12,453 bases of DNA, from contig DNQP01000065.1 in the NCBI GenBank assembly GCA_003500955.1, positions 2,591-15,043 of the forward strand, given 5' to 3'. Under the pieces are notes generated by a model. That model was not told where the DNA came from and did no database searches. It saw only the letters and a program-made list of their open reading frames with translations. Shown here in pieces: positions 6,282 to 12,453 of the stretch (its first letter is position 1; every line of letters starts with the position of its first letter). The position numbers and the translations under genes are program-made. This DNA is from Curvibacter sp. (GTDB lineage Bacteria; Pseudomonadota; Gammaproteobacteria; Burkholderiales; Burkholderiaceae_C).

Positions 6282-6577
6282 GCGGCAGCGCCGGGGCGAG
6301 GGGGCCCGGGCGACGCCGGCCCGAGCATGCCGCATGGGTTCGCTCAAGCGGTGTGGGCTTCTCTGCGGCGGCTGCTTCACGCCTGATCCCGATCCGTCTT
6401 GAAACTGGTCCTGCGTCCCCTCAGCCGCGGCGGCAGCCGCCGCGACAGGTGGTGAGCGGGGTCGCTGCCTCCGGCCAGCCCCTCAAACCGGCGCGCGCTT
6501 CACACGATACGGCAGCTCGTCTAGGCTCTGCCGGCAGCACCTAGGAGGCCCGCGAAGGTGGCCCGCTGCGTGCCCTG
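6282..6577. other. Convergent intergenic region, no gene seen
   Basis: This is a GC-rich gap between the binding-protein stop and the cydB stop. I looked on the minus strand for a CydX-like small subunit (short hydrophobic peptide with a Trp-Tyr start) and found none. A strong palindrome at 6426-6444 and two GGCCCGC copies at 6547-6553 and 6560-6566 are the only patterns I see. No hairpin followed by a T-run is present on either strand. Confidence 0.6.
6426..6444. repeat. GC-rich palindrome in convergent gap
   Basis: CGCGGCGGC and GCCGCCGCG form a perfect 9-base inverted repeat around a single A. It could fold into a stable hairpin in transcripts from either side and may act as a bidirectional transcription or decay barrier, but there is no U-tract. 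Confidence 0.45.
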
Positions 6578-7627
6578 TCAATACTTTAGCGCCGTACTCT
6601 TGCCCCAGAACACGCGGTAGGCATAGACGGTGTAGCCGATGATCACCGGCAACACCACGGCCACGCCGTAGAAGATCACCAGCAGCGCTTCAGGCGAACT
6701 CGCGCCCTGCCAGATCGTGAGCTTGTCCACGACCAGCCAAGGGAAGAGGCTGTAGCCCAGACCGTAGAACGCCAGCAGGAAAATGCCCACCGTGCAGGCG
6801 AAAGGCACCGCTGCGCCGTACTGGTTGCCCTGGTCCAGGCGCAGCGGCAGGCGCTTGAGGCTGCGCGCGATGACGATGAACAGTGCCACGGTCACGGCCG
6901 GAATCGGCAGCAGCAGCACCACATTGGGAAAGCTGAACCACTTGTCGAAGATGCGTTCGCTGACCCAGGGCGTGGCCAGCGAAATCGCCGCGATGCCCGC
7001 CGCTGTCAGCCACAGGCTGCCCTGCGCCCAGCGCACGGCCTTGCGCTGCAGCGCGCCCTCGGTCTTCATGATCAGCCAGCCGGCGCCCAGCAGGCCGTAG
7101 GCCGCGATCAGGCACAGGCCGATCAGCGCCGCAAACGCACGGCTGCCCCAGTCGGTGGCGAAACCGGTCACCAGGCTGCCCAGCATGAAACCTTGCGACC
7201 AGGACGCCAGCGTGGAGCCCACATAGAAGGCCCCGTCCCACAGGTGCTTGTGTTCGGCACGCGCCTTCACACGAAAGTCAAAGGCCACGCCGCGCAGCGT
7301 CAGCGCCACCAGCATCAGCGCCACCGGCAGGTAGAGCGCGCCCAGTATCACGCCGTGCGCCAGCGGAAAAGCCACCAGCAGCACGCCCACACCCAGCACC
7401 AGCCAGGTCTCGTTGGCGTCCCAGAAGGGGCCGATGCTCGCGATCATCATGTCCTTCTGCGCCTCGTCATCGGCGCGGCGCAGCAGCACGCCTACGCCCA
7501 GGTCGTAGCCGTCCAGGATCACATAGGCCAGCATGGCCAGGGCCATCACCAGCGCGAACACCACGGGCAGCCAGCCGGCGGGCTGGCTCAGGTCGGGCAC
7601 CGTCAGCAGATTCGTGACCTCAAGCAT
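6578..7627 (-). CDS. cydB: Cytochrome bd-type quinol oxidase subunit II (CioB/CydB)
   Basis: This 349-residue subunit II of a bd-type terminal oxidase accepts electrons from quinol and reduces O2 without proton pumping, in the inner membrane. The signatures ILDGYDLGVGVLL (37-49) and GPFWDANETWLVLGVGVLL (66-84) are characteristic; Asp70 and Glu73 are in the latter. About nine hydrophobic segments follow, and the protein ends at FWGKSTALKY. Length and motifs fit the CIO branch. The ATG overlaps the cydA stop by eight bases (ATGCTTGA), so the pair is coupled. I see no cydX-like gene after it, which is common in CIO-type operons. The gene is written cydB here; cioB would be the name if the branch assignment is confirmed. 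Confidence 0.94.
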   Translation of the reverse strand: MLEVTNLLTVPDLSQPAGWLPVVFALVMALAMLAYVILDGYDLGVGVLLRRADDEAQKDMMIASIGPFWDANETWLVLGVGVLLVAFPLAHGVILGALYLPVALMLVALTLRGVAFDFRVKARAEHKHLWDGAFYVGSTLASWSQGFMLGSLVTGFATDWGSRAFAALIGLCLIAAYGLLGAGWLIMKTEGALQRKAVRWAQGSLWLTAAGIAAISLATPWVSERIFDKWFSFPNVVLLLPIPAVTVALFIVIARSLKRLPLRLDQGNQYGAAVPFACTVGIFLLAFYGLGYSLFPWLVVDKLTIWQGASSPEALLVIFYGVAVVLPVIIGYTVYAYRVFWGKSTALKY

Positions 7628-8945
7628 GGCTCACCTCCATCTCGGTCTTGGCGGCCTTACGCGCCAGATAGAACACCACGCTCACATAGGCCATCAACAG
7701 CGCGACGTAGAGCACGAGGTACATGGTCAGCGTGAAGGCGATGTTGTGGGCTGGCACCTGCGACGCAGCTTGCGCGGTCTTGAGCACGCCTTGCACCAGC
7801 CAGGGCTGGCGGCCGATCTCGGTCACGTACCAGCCGGCCAGCAGCGCCACCCAGCCCGAAAACGTCATGCCCACCAGCGCGCGCGCCAGCCAGGGCTGCA
7901 GGCCGCGTTTGCGCACCTGCCACACCCCCAGCCAGCTCACCGCCAGCATCAGCAGGCCCACGCCCACCATGGTGCGGAAGGCCCAGAACACCGGCGCCAC
8001 CGGCGGATGCTCGGTGCCGAAGTCCTTCAGGCCCTTGACCTCGCCATCCCAGTCATGCGTGAGGTAGAGGGACGCCAGCTTGGGGATGGCCAGCTCGTAC
8101 TTGTTGCTCTGCGTCGCCTGGTCCGGCAGCGCAAACAGCACCGCGGGCGCACCGCGCTGGGTTTCCCAGATGCCTTCCATGGCGGCCAGCTTGGCCGGCT
8201 GGTGCTTGAGCGTGTTCAGGCCGTGCATATCGCCCACCCAGATCTGCACCGGGATCAGCAGCGCCGCCACGTAGAGGCCCGTGCGCAGGCTGGCCTGCAC
8301 CGTGGGCCCCTGGTCGCCCTTGAGCCAGCGGTAGGCGCTGAGACCGGCGAGCAGGAAAGCGACCGTCAGGCCCGAAGCCAGCAGCATGTGCGTCATGCGG
8401 TAGGGGAAGGAGGGGTTGAAGATCACCTCCATCCAGCTCGTCACATGGGCCTTGCCGTCGATCATCTCGAAGCCGGCCGGCGTGTGCATCCAGGAGTTGA
8501 GCGCCAGGATCCAGAAGGCCGAGGCCGTGGTGCCCGCCGCCACGAGGAAGGTAGCCAGGGTGTGCACCCTTTCGCTGACGCGGCCACGCCCGAAGAGCAT
8601 GATGCCCAGCATCGTCGCCTCCAGGAAAAACGCCGTCAGCACCTCGTAGGCCAGCAGCGGCCCGGCCACATTGCCCACGGTGTTCATGAAGCCCGGCCAG
8701 TTGGTGCCGAACTGGAAGCTCATGGTGATGCCGCTGACCACACCCAGCGCAAAGGTCAGCGCGAAGACCTTGACCCAGAACTGATACGCATCCATCCAGT
8801 GCGCCTGCCCCGTGGCATTGAAACGCAGCTTGAAGAACAGCAGCACCCAGCCCATGCCGATGCTGATGGTCGGGAACAGGATATGAAAGCTGATGTTGGC
8901 CGCGAACTGGATGCGCGCCAGCACCACCGGGTCAAGACTGTCCAT
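7620..8945 (-). CDS. cydA: Cytochrome bd-type quinol oxidase subunit I, short Q-loop (CioA/CydA)
   Basis: This 441-residue subunit I carries the hemes. The ligands and proton-path residues can be placed: His21 in NISFHILFP (high-spin heme), Glu101 and Glu109 in YEVLTAFFLEA, His186 in YRMTHML and Met326 in FRTMVG (heme b558 pair). GRQPW is at 378-382. Quinol-loop residues Lys252 and Glu257 (HQPAKLAAMEG) are present. The protein is about 80 residues shorter than the E. coli CydA, because the Q-loop C-terminal insertion is missing, which marks the CIO (cyanide-insensitive-type) branch. The Shine-Dalgarno AAGGAGGAG lies inside the 3' end of the upstream regulator gene, and the two genes overlap by 14 bases. 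Confidence 0.94.
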   Translation of the reverse strand: MDSLDPVVLARIQFAANISFHILFPTISIGMGWVLLFFKLRFNATGQAHWMDAYQFWVKVFALTFALGVVSGITMSFQFGTNWPGFMNTVGNVAGPLLAYEVLTAFFLEATMLGIMLFGRGRVSERVHTLATFLVAAGTTASAFWILALNSWMHTPAGFEMIDGKAHVTSWMEVIFNPSFPYRMTHMLLASGLTVAFLLAGLSAYRWLKGDQGPTVQASLRTGLYVAALLIPVQIWVGDMHGLNTLKHQPAKLAAMEGIWETQRGAPAVLFALPDQATQSNKYELAIPKLASLYLTHDWDGEVKGLKDFGTEHPPVAPVFWAFRTMVGVGLLMLAVSWLGVWQVRKRGLQPWLARALVGMTFSGWVALLAGWYVTEIGRQPWLVQGVLKTAQAASQVPAHNIAFTLTMYLVLYVALLMAYVSVVFYLARKAAKTEMEVSHA

Positions 8946-9522
8946 GCGAGGTCTCCTCCTTGTTGGTTTTGGCCGGGCTGAAAACGTTTTTCACCCGCTC
9001 CTTCATCTCCAGCAACTTCTGCACCTTGGCCCCCATCTGCATCAGGCTGACCAGGGTCTCCGAATCCATCTTCTGCACGTCGTCGAGCCAGTTGGTCATC
9101 AACTCGATGAAGCTGTGCATCTGCTTCATGCGCTCCTGCGCGTGGATGTCCTCCGCCGTACCCGGCTGCTCCATCAAGGCCTCGCGCAGCATGGACAGCG
9201 TGGGGTCCACCTCGCGCTTGCGCCGCTCGTTGGCCAGGGTACGGAAGATGGCCCACACATCCTCGGGCGCCTGGAAGTACTCCCGCCGATCATTCGGCCG
9301 ATGAATCAGGCGCACCAGGTTCCAGGACTGCAGTTCCTTGAGCCCCATGCTCACGTTGGAGCGGGAAAACGTCAAGGCCTCCCCGATCTCGTCCGCGTTC
9401 AGCGGCTGGGCCGACACATAGAGCAGCGCATAGATCTGCCCCACCGTGCGGTTGATGCCCCAGCGACTGCCCATTTCTCCAAAATGCAGCACGAAACGCT
9501 GCGTCAGGGGTGGAAGCTTCAT
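8932..9522 (-). CDS. GbsR/MarR-type winged-helix transcriptional regulator
   Basis: This 196-residue regulator starts MKLPPLTQRFVLHFGEMG, followed by GINRTVGQIYALLY, the typical opening of GbsR-like proteins. A helix-turn-helix spans about 42-67 (ADEIGEAL, then SRSNVSMGLKELQSW as recognition helix). The wing is at about 70-84 (VRLIHRPNDRREYF). The rest is helical, probably for dimerisation, ending in a charged tail. There are no cysteines, so thiol redox sensing is ruled out. The frame stays open further upstream, but the ATG at 9522 is chosen because it gives the family N-terminus and has a GAAAGG ribosome site upstream. As first gene of the oxidase operon it most likely controls cydAB and itself. 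Known relatives respond to small ligands such as choline; the signal here is unknown. Confidence 0.85.
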   Translation of the reverse strand: MKLPPLTQRFVLHFGEMGSRWGINRTVGQIYALLYVSAQPLNADEIGEALTFSRSNVSMGLKELQSWNLVRLIHRPNDRREYFQAPEDVWAIFRTLANERRKREVDPTLSMLREALMEQPGTAEDIHAQERMKQMHSFIELMTNWLDDVQKMDSETLVSLMQMGAKVQKLLEMKERVKNVFSPAKTNKEETSHGQS

Positions 9523-9538
9523 GCCTGGCCTTTCTGTA

Positions 9539-9558
9539 TTTTCAGTATTTTCTGAAAA
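9539..9558. promoter_or_regulatory. Candidate operator for the GbsR-type regulator
   Basis: TTTTCAG and CTGAAAA form a perfect 7-base inverted repeat around TATTTT, starting 17 bases before the regulator ATG (minus strand). The octamer GTATTTTC also occurs twice in direct orientation at 9536-9543 and 9545-9552. An imperfect repeat TTTCTGA/TCAGGAAA overlaps on the right (9549-9567). The stretch is strikingly AT-rich against the surrounding GC-rich DNA. Position suggests autorepression of the regulator-cydAB operon. Confidence 0.5.
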
Positions 9559-9673
9559 CTCAGGAAATTTTGAATCAGGCGTAGCCAGACCTTGACTGCA
9601 AGCTAGGGCTATTGGGCAAGGCCAGGCTTCTACCCCGCGCAGAAACAGCTGTTTGATAGATGCAGGAGGCATA

Positions 9674-9706
9674 ATGAACGCCAGCTTTATCCGGAATTCA
9701 CCATGA
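9674..9706 (+). CDS. Possible 10-codon leader ORF coupled to cysB
   Basis: An ATG at 9674 preceded by AGGAGG (9664-9669, spacing four bases) opens a reading frame for MNASFIRNSP and stops with TGA at 9704-9706. The TGA overlaps the cysB ATG (ATGA). The cysB ATG itself has only a weak GGAA upstream, so ribosomes that finish the leader could reinitiate on cysB. The layout is directly visible; translation and any regulatory role are inferred. The alternative is that AGGAGG is simply a distant or chance match. Confidence 0.4.
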   Translation: MNASFIRNSP

Positions 9707-10656
9707 ACCTGCACCAGTTCCGCTTCGTCCAGGAAGCCGCGCGCCATGGCCTCAACCTGACCGAAGCCGCCAAGGCCCTGCACACCTCGCAGCCCGGCGT
9801 GTCCAAGGCCATCATCGAACTCGAGGAAGAGCTGGGCATCGATATCTTTGCCCGCCACGGCAAACGCCTCAAGCGCATCACCGAGCCGGGCCAGCAAGTG
9901 CTCAAGAGCATCGAGCTCATCATGCGCGAGGTCGGCAACCTCAAGCGCATCGGCGAGCAATACAGCAAGCAGGACAGCGGCACGCTGTCCATCGCCACCA
10001 CCCACACCCAGGCGCGCTACGTGCTGCCCGGGCCCGTGGCCAAGCTGCGCGCGGCCTGGCCCAAGGTCAACCTCTCGCTGCACCAGGGCAACCCAGACCA
10101 GGTGGCGCGCATGCTCATCGATGAAATCGCCGAGATCGGCATCGCCACCGAATCGCTGGCCGACTACGACGAACTCGTCACCCTGCCCTGCTACGAATGG
10201 CAGCACGTGCTGGTGCTGCCCACCAGCCACCCCCTGGCCGGCAAGGAACGCCTGAGCCTCGAAGATCTGGCCGCCGAGCCACTGATCACCTACCACCCCA
10301 CCTTCACGGGCCGCACGCGCATCGACACAGCCTTTGCCCAGCGCAAGCTCAGCCCGCGCATCGTGCTCGAAGCCATCGACTCCGACGTCATCACCACCTA
10401 TGTCAAGCTCGGCATGGGCCTGGGCCTGGTAGCCGAAATGGCCGTGCGCAACATGCCCGTGCTGGCCGGCACCGAAGAGCTGGTGGTGCGCCCCCTGGGC
10501 CACCTCTTCGGCAAGAACGTCACGCGCGTGGCCTTCAAGAAAGGCGCCTACCTGCGCAACTTCGTCTACGAGTTCGCCGAACTGCTCAGCGACCGCCTGC
10601 AGCGTGAGCTCGTTGCGCGCGTGATGCGTGGCGAACACACGGAATATGAGCTATGA
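9703..10656 (+). CDS. cysB: CysB-family LysR-type transcriptional regulator
   Basis: At 317 residues this is close to enterobacterial CysB (324) and Cbl (316). The N-terminal MNLHQFRFVQEAARHGLNLTEAAKALHTSQPGVSKAIIELEEELG is nearly a family consensus, with the helix-turn-helix at 19-42, followed by the linker helix to about 88. The effector domain begins with LSIATTHTQARY; Thr100, Thr102 and Gln103 match the inducer and sulfate-binding positions of CysB. Family members activate sulfate assimilation and organosulfur genes in response to O-acetylserine or N-acetylserine. The gene diverges from the oxidase operon, with 180 bases between the two starts. No sulfate-assimilation gene other than a possible siroheme chelatase (left end) is in the window. 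Confusion with Cbl or an Ssu-type paralogue is possible. Confidence 0.88.
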   Translation: MNLHQFRFVQEAARHGLNLTEAAKALHTSQPGVSKAIIELEEELGIDIFARHGKRLKRITEPGQQVLKSIELIMREVGNLKRIGEQYSKQDSGTLSIATTHTQARYVLPGPVAKLRAAWPKVNLSLHQGNPDQVARMLIDEIAEIGIATESLADYDELVTLPCYEWQHVLVLPTSHPLAGKERLSLEDLAAEPLITYHPTFTGRTRIDTAFAQRKLSPRIVLEAIDSDVITTYVKLGMGLGLVAEMAVRNMPVLAGTEELVVRPLGHLFGKNVTRVAFKKGAYLRNFVYEFAELLSDRLQRELVARVMRGEHTEYEL

Positions 10657-10747
10657 CCCCCTGAGGCGCTGCCCGCCTTCCCCCGCTCATCCTTCGGTGG
10701 CGGGGGACGCTCCCAGTGGCCCGGCAGAGCCGGCTCCACGGGAGCCC
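10657..10747. repeat. GC-rich palindromic intergenic repeat
   Basis: The element begins directly after the cysB stop. It holds two strong hairpins. The first is TCCCCCGC (10679-10686) with GCGGGGGA (10700-10707). The second has three tiers: GCTCCC/GGGAGC (10709-10714, 10740-10745), GTGG/CCAC (10716-10719, 10736-10739) and CCGGC/GCCGG around AGA (10721-10733). The opening CCCCCTGAGGCGCTGC resembles a motif I recall recurring after stop codons in Comamonadaceae genomes, so I call it a dispersed repeat; only one copy is in the window. No T-run follows on the plus strand, so it is not a textbook terminator. Confidence 0.55.
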
Positions 10748-10782
10748 TGAAAAAACATCCTAGCTTTGCGTATCCTCTCACC

Positions 10783-11943
10783 ATGACCACCGCACGTACC
10801 CCTGAACTCGTCAGCCGCCTGCCCAAGGTCGGCACCACCATCTTCACCGTCATGTCCGCCCTGGCCGCCGAAAAAGGCGCCGTGAACCTGGGCCAGGGCT
10901 TTCCTGACTTTGAGGGCGACCCGCGCCTGGTCGACGCCGTCACGCAAGCCATGCAAGGCGGCCTCAACCAGTACCCGCCCATGACCGGCGTACCCGCGCT
11001 GCGCGAAGCCGTTGCGAAGAAGGTCGAGGCCATCTACGGCCACCGCTACGACGCCAACACCGAGATCACCATCACCGCCGGCGCCACCCAGGCCATCCTG
11101 ACCATCATCCTGGCCATCGTGCACCCGGGCGACGAAGTCATCGTGCTCGAGCCCTGCTACGACAGCTATGTGCCCAATATCGAGCTGGCGGGCGGCACCG
11201 TCGTGCGGGTGCCGCTCGCCCCCGGCAGCTTCCGCCCGGACTTCGGCAAGATCGCCGCCGCCATCACGCCCAGGACCCGCGCCCTCCTCATCAACAGCCC
11301 GCACAACCCCAGCGGCATGGTGTGGACGAAAGAAGAAATGCTGCAGCTGCAGGAGCTGTTGGCGCCGACCGACATCCTCGTCATCAGTGACGAGGTCTAC
11401 GAGCACATGGTCTTCGACGGCAAGGCACACGAAAGCGCCGCGCGCTTCCCCGCCCTGGCCGCCCGCAGCTTCATCGTCAGCAGCTTCGGCAAGACCTACC
11501 ACGTCACCGGCTGGAAGGTGGGCTATGTAGCCGCCCCCGCGCCACTCACCGCCGAGTTCCGCAAGGTGCACCAGTTCAACGTCTTCACCGTCAACACCCC
11601 GGTGCAGCACGGCCTGGCCCACTTCATGGCCGACCCGCGCCCCTACTTGGACCTCCCAGCCTTCTACCAGCGCAAGCGCGATCTGTTCCGTGATGGGCTG
11701 AAGAAGACGCGCTTCAAGATGCTGCCCGGCCAGGGCACCTATTTCCAGTGCGTGGACATCTCGGCCGTGAGTGACCTGAACGAGGCCGAGTTCTGCAAGT
11801 GGCTCACCACCGAAATCGGCGTGGCAGCCATCCCACTCTCGGCCTTCTACGGCAACGGCTTCGACCAGAAGGTGGTGCGGTTCTGTTTTGCCAAGAAGGA
11901 CGAAACGCTGCACACTGCGCTGGAACGACTCGCCAAACTGTGA
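10783..11943 (+). CDS. PLP-dependent aminotransferase, YbdL/methionine aminotransferase type
   Basis: This is a fold-type I class I/II aminotransferase of 386 residues, the same length as E. coli YbdL, which prefers methionine, phenylalanine and histidine. The N-terminus LPKVGTTIFTVMSALAAEKG and NLGQGFPDFEG match that group. Active-site residues are visible: Asn175 in HNPSG, Asp203 and Tyr206 in SDEVYEH, the PLP-binding Lys237 in SSFGKTYHVTGWKVGY, and the carboxylate-binding Arg366 in VVRFCFAKK. The likely reaction is amino acid to 2-oxo acid, perhaps the last step of methionine salvage or glutamine-transaminase-like repair of 2-oxomethylthiobutyrate. No Shine-Dalgarno precedes the ATG. Proximity to cysB fits a sulfur amino acid role. 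Confidence 0.9.
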   Translation: MTTARTPELVSRLPKVGTTIFTVMSALAAEKGAVNLGQGFPDFEGDPRLVDAVTQAMQGGLNQYPPMTGVPALREAVAKKVEAIYGHRYDANTEITITAGATQAILTIILAIVHPGDEVIVLEPCYDSYVPNIELAGGTVVRVPLAPGSFRPDFGKIAAAITPRTRALLINSPHNPSGMVWTKEEMLQLQELLAPTDILVISDEVYEHMVFDGKAHESAARFPALAARSFIVSSFGKTYHVTGWKVGYVAAPAPLTAEFRKVHQFNVFTVNTPVQHGLAHFMADPRPYLDLPAFYQRKRDLFRDGLKKTRFKMLPGQGTYFQCVDISAVSDLNEAEFCKWLTTEIGVAAIPLSAFYGNGFDQKVVRFCFAKKDETLHTALERLAKL

Positions 11944-11951
11944 GCTAGACC

Positions 11952-12413
11952 ATGACTGAACGGCAGCGCCTCTGGACCGGTTCCTTGCTGGTGCTGCTGC
12001 AGTTCGGCCTGCTGGGCGTACTGGCGCTGCTGGCCTGGCCTGCCATAGCAGAAGGTACCATCCCGCTGGCTGCATGGCTCATGGCCGGCGCGGCCCTGCT
12101 GCTGGCAGCCTGGGCCCTGCGGGCCAACCGCCCGGGCAACTTCAACATCCATCCCCGCCCGCGCGTGGGCGGCACCCTGGTCACGAGCGGCCCCTACGGC
12201 TGGATCCGCCATCCCATGTACTCGTCCTTGCTGCTCGGCGCCCTGGCTCTGGCGCGCACGGCGGACACGGGTGCGGCCTGGCTGGCCTGGGGCGCGCTGC
12301 TGTTGGTGCTGGGGATCAAGTCAGGGCTGGAGGAGCGCTGGATGCTGGCGCAGCATCCGGGGTATGCGCATTACCGCGAGCAGACCAAGCGGTTTGTGCC
12401 TTGGGTCTACTGA
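11952..12413 (+). CDS. ICMT/PEMT-like membrane methyltransferase family protein
   Basis: This small 153-residue integral membrane protein has about four hydrophobic segments (roughly 9-31, 38-57, 88-103, 107-122). The C-terminal half carries the isoprenylcysteine carboxyl methyltransferase-like signature: SGPYGWIRHPMYSSLLL (79-95) and LEERWML then HPGYAHYREQTKRFVPWVY at the end, with Glu127-Glu128. In the family these residues bind S-adenosylmethionine. Substrates of bacterial members are mostly unknown; isoprenylated proteins are not expected here, so a lipid or small hydrophobic molecule is more likely. It starts eight bases after the aminotransferase stop, so the two are probably one transcript. 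Confidence 0.8.
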   Translation: MTERQRLWTGSLLVLLQFGLLGVLALLAWPAIAEGTIPLAAWLMAGAALLLAAWALRANRPGNFNIHPRPRVGGTLVTSGPYGWIRHPMYSSLLLGALALARTADTGAAWLAWGALLLVLGIKSGLEERWMLAQHPGYAHYREQTKRFVPWVY

Positions 12414-12453
12414 TCGGAGAAAGCTAGATGTTCTGATTTAGTAATTCCCCGAC

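Noticed and set aside
6282..6577. Search for a cydX-like small subunit gene downstream of cydB
   Set aside because: No short hydrophobic ORF with a ribosome site was found on the minus strand. Absence fits a CIO-type oxidase.
7533..8981. Plus-strand open frame of 482 codons across cydA
   Set aside because: It is a His/Arg/Gln-rich shadow of a strongly conserved membrane protein gene; no family signature.
9591..9602. CTTGACTGCAAG as a possible CysB/LysR site or TTGACT -35 for cysB
   Set aside because: The palindrome is only four bases per arm and no -10 sits at a 16-18 base spacing. Too weak to call.
9523..9627. 8-base inverted repeat GCCTGGCC / GGCCAGGC at 9523-9530 and 9620-9627
   Set aside because: The arms are short, GC-rich and 89 bases apart, so chance is a sufficient explanation.
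9523..10638. Upstream extension of the GbsR-like regulator to a 568-codon frame reaching under cysB
   Set aside because: The family N-terminus begins at MKLPPLTQRF (ATG at 9522) with a ribosome site. The extension is antisense to cysB and has shadow composition.
10740..10756. GGGAGCCCTGAAAAAA after the three-tier hairpin as an intrinsic terminator
   Set aside because: The run after the stem on the plus strand is A, not T. On the minus strand the T-run precedes the stem, so it is not an intrinsic terminator in either direction.
10687..12075. Minus-strand open frame of 462 codons antisense to the aminotransferase
   Set aside because: No domain and shadow composition; the sense gene has a complete PLP active site.

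Overview
This window is high-GC bacterial chromosome with tightly packed, often overlapping genes. The best guess is a betaproteobacterium of the order Burkholderiales, probably Comamonadaceae. The reasons are the strong G/C third-position bias, a CysB regulator with family-typical residues, a cyanide-insensitive-type bd oxidase paired with a GbsR-like regulator, and a GC-rich palindromic intergenic repeat of a kind I associate with that family. This is inference from sequence alone, with no database search.

Left part, 1-4991 (+): a co-directional run of six genes. It opens with the 3' end of lptG (inner-membrane permease of the LPS exporter), which overlaps a short class II chelatase (CbiX/SirB type). 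After 30 bases come four genes that overlap end to start. They encode a UbiA-superfamily protein of the polyprenyl-phosphate phosphoribosyltransferase type, an MprF-flippase-like membrane protein, a GT39/ArnT-like GT-C glycosyltransferase and a HAD-IB phosphatase. Together they read as a complete route: build polyprenyl-phosphoryl-(5-phospho)ribose, dephosphorylate it, flip it, and transfer the pentose to a periplasmic acceptor. The steps parallel the mycobacterial decaprenyl-phosphoryl-arabinose pathway, but the phosphatase is of another family and no DprE1/DprE2 epimerase is present here. This is the most interesting system in the window.

Middle, 4992-6577: a 180-base regulatory gap carries a 9/10 match to an FNR/ANR box, correctly spaced from a possible -10, and two hairpins that share bases. 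It precedes an orphan LivK-type periplasmic binding protein. A 296-base convergent gap with a GC-rich palindrome follows.

Middle-right, 6578-9522 (-): a three-gene operon reading right to left, GbsR/MarR-type regulator, cydA and cydB, with overlaps of 14 and 8 bases. The short Q-loop marks a CIO-type quinol oxidase. A perfect TTTTCAG/CTGAAAA inverted repeat lies just upstream of the regulator and is a candidate autoregulatory operator.

Right, 9703-12453 (+): cysB diverges from the oxidase operon. It is preceded by a 10-codon leader ORF whose stop overlaps the cysB start. A palindromic intergenic repeat follows, then a YbdL-like methionine/aromatic aminotransferase and a small isoprenylcysteine-methyltransferase-like membrane protein. 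CysB, the aminotransferase and the CbiX/SirB chelatase at the left share a sulfur-metabolism theme. The last 40 bases (12414-12453) hold nothing I can identify. I saw no tRNA, rRNA, CRISPR array or insertion sequence.
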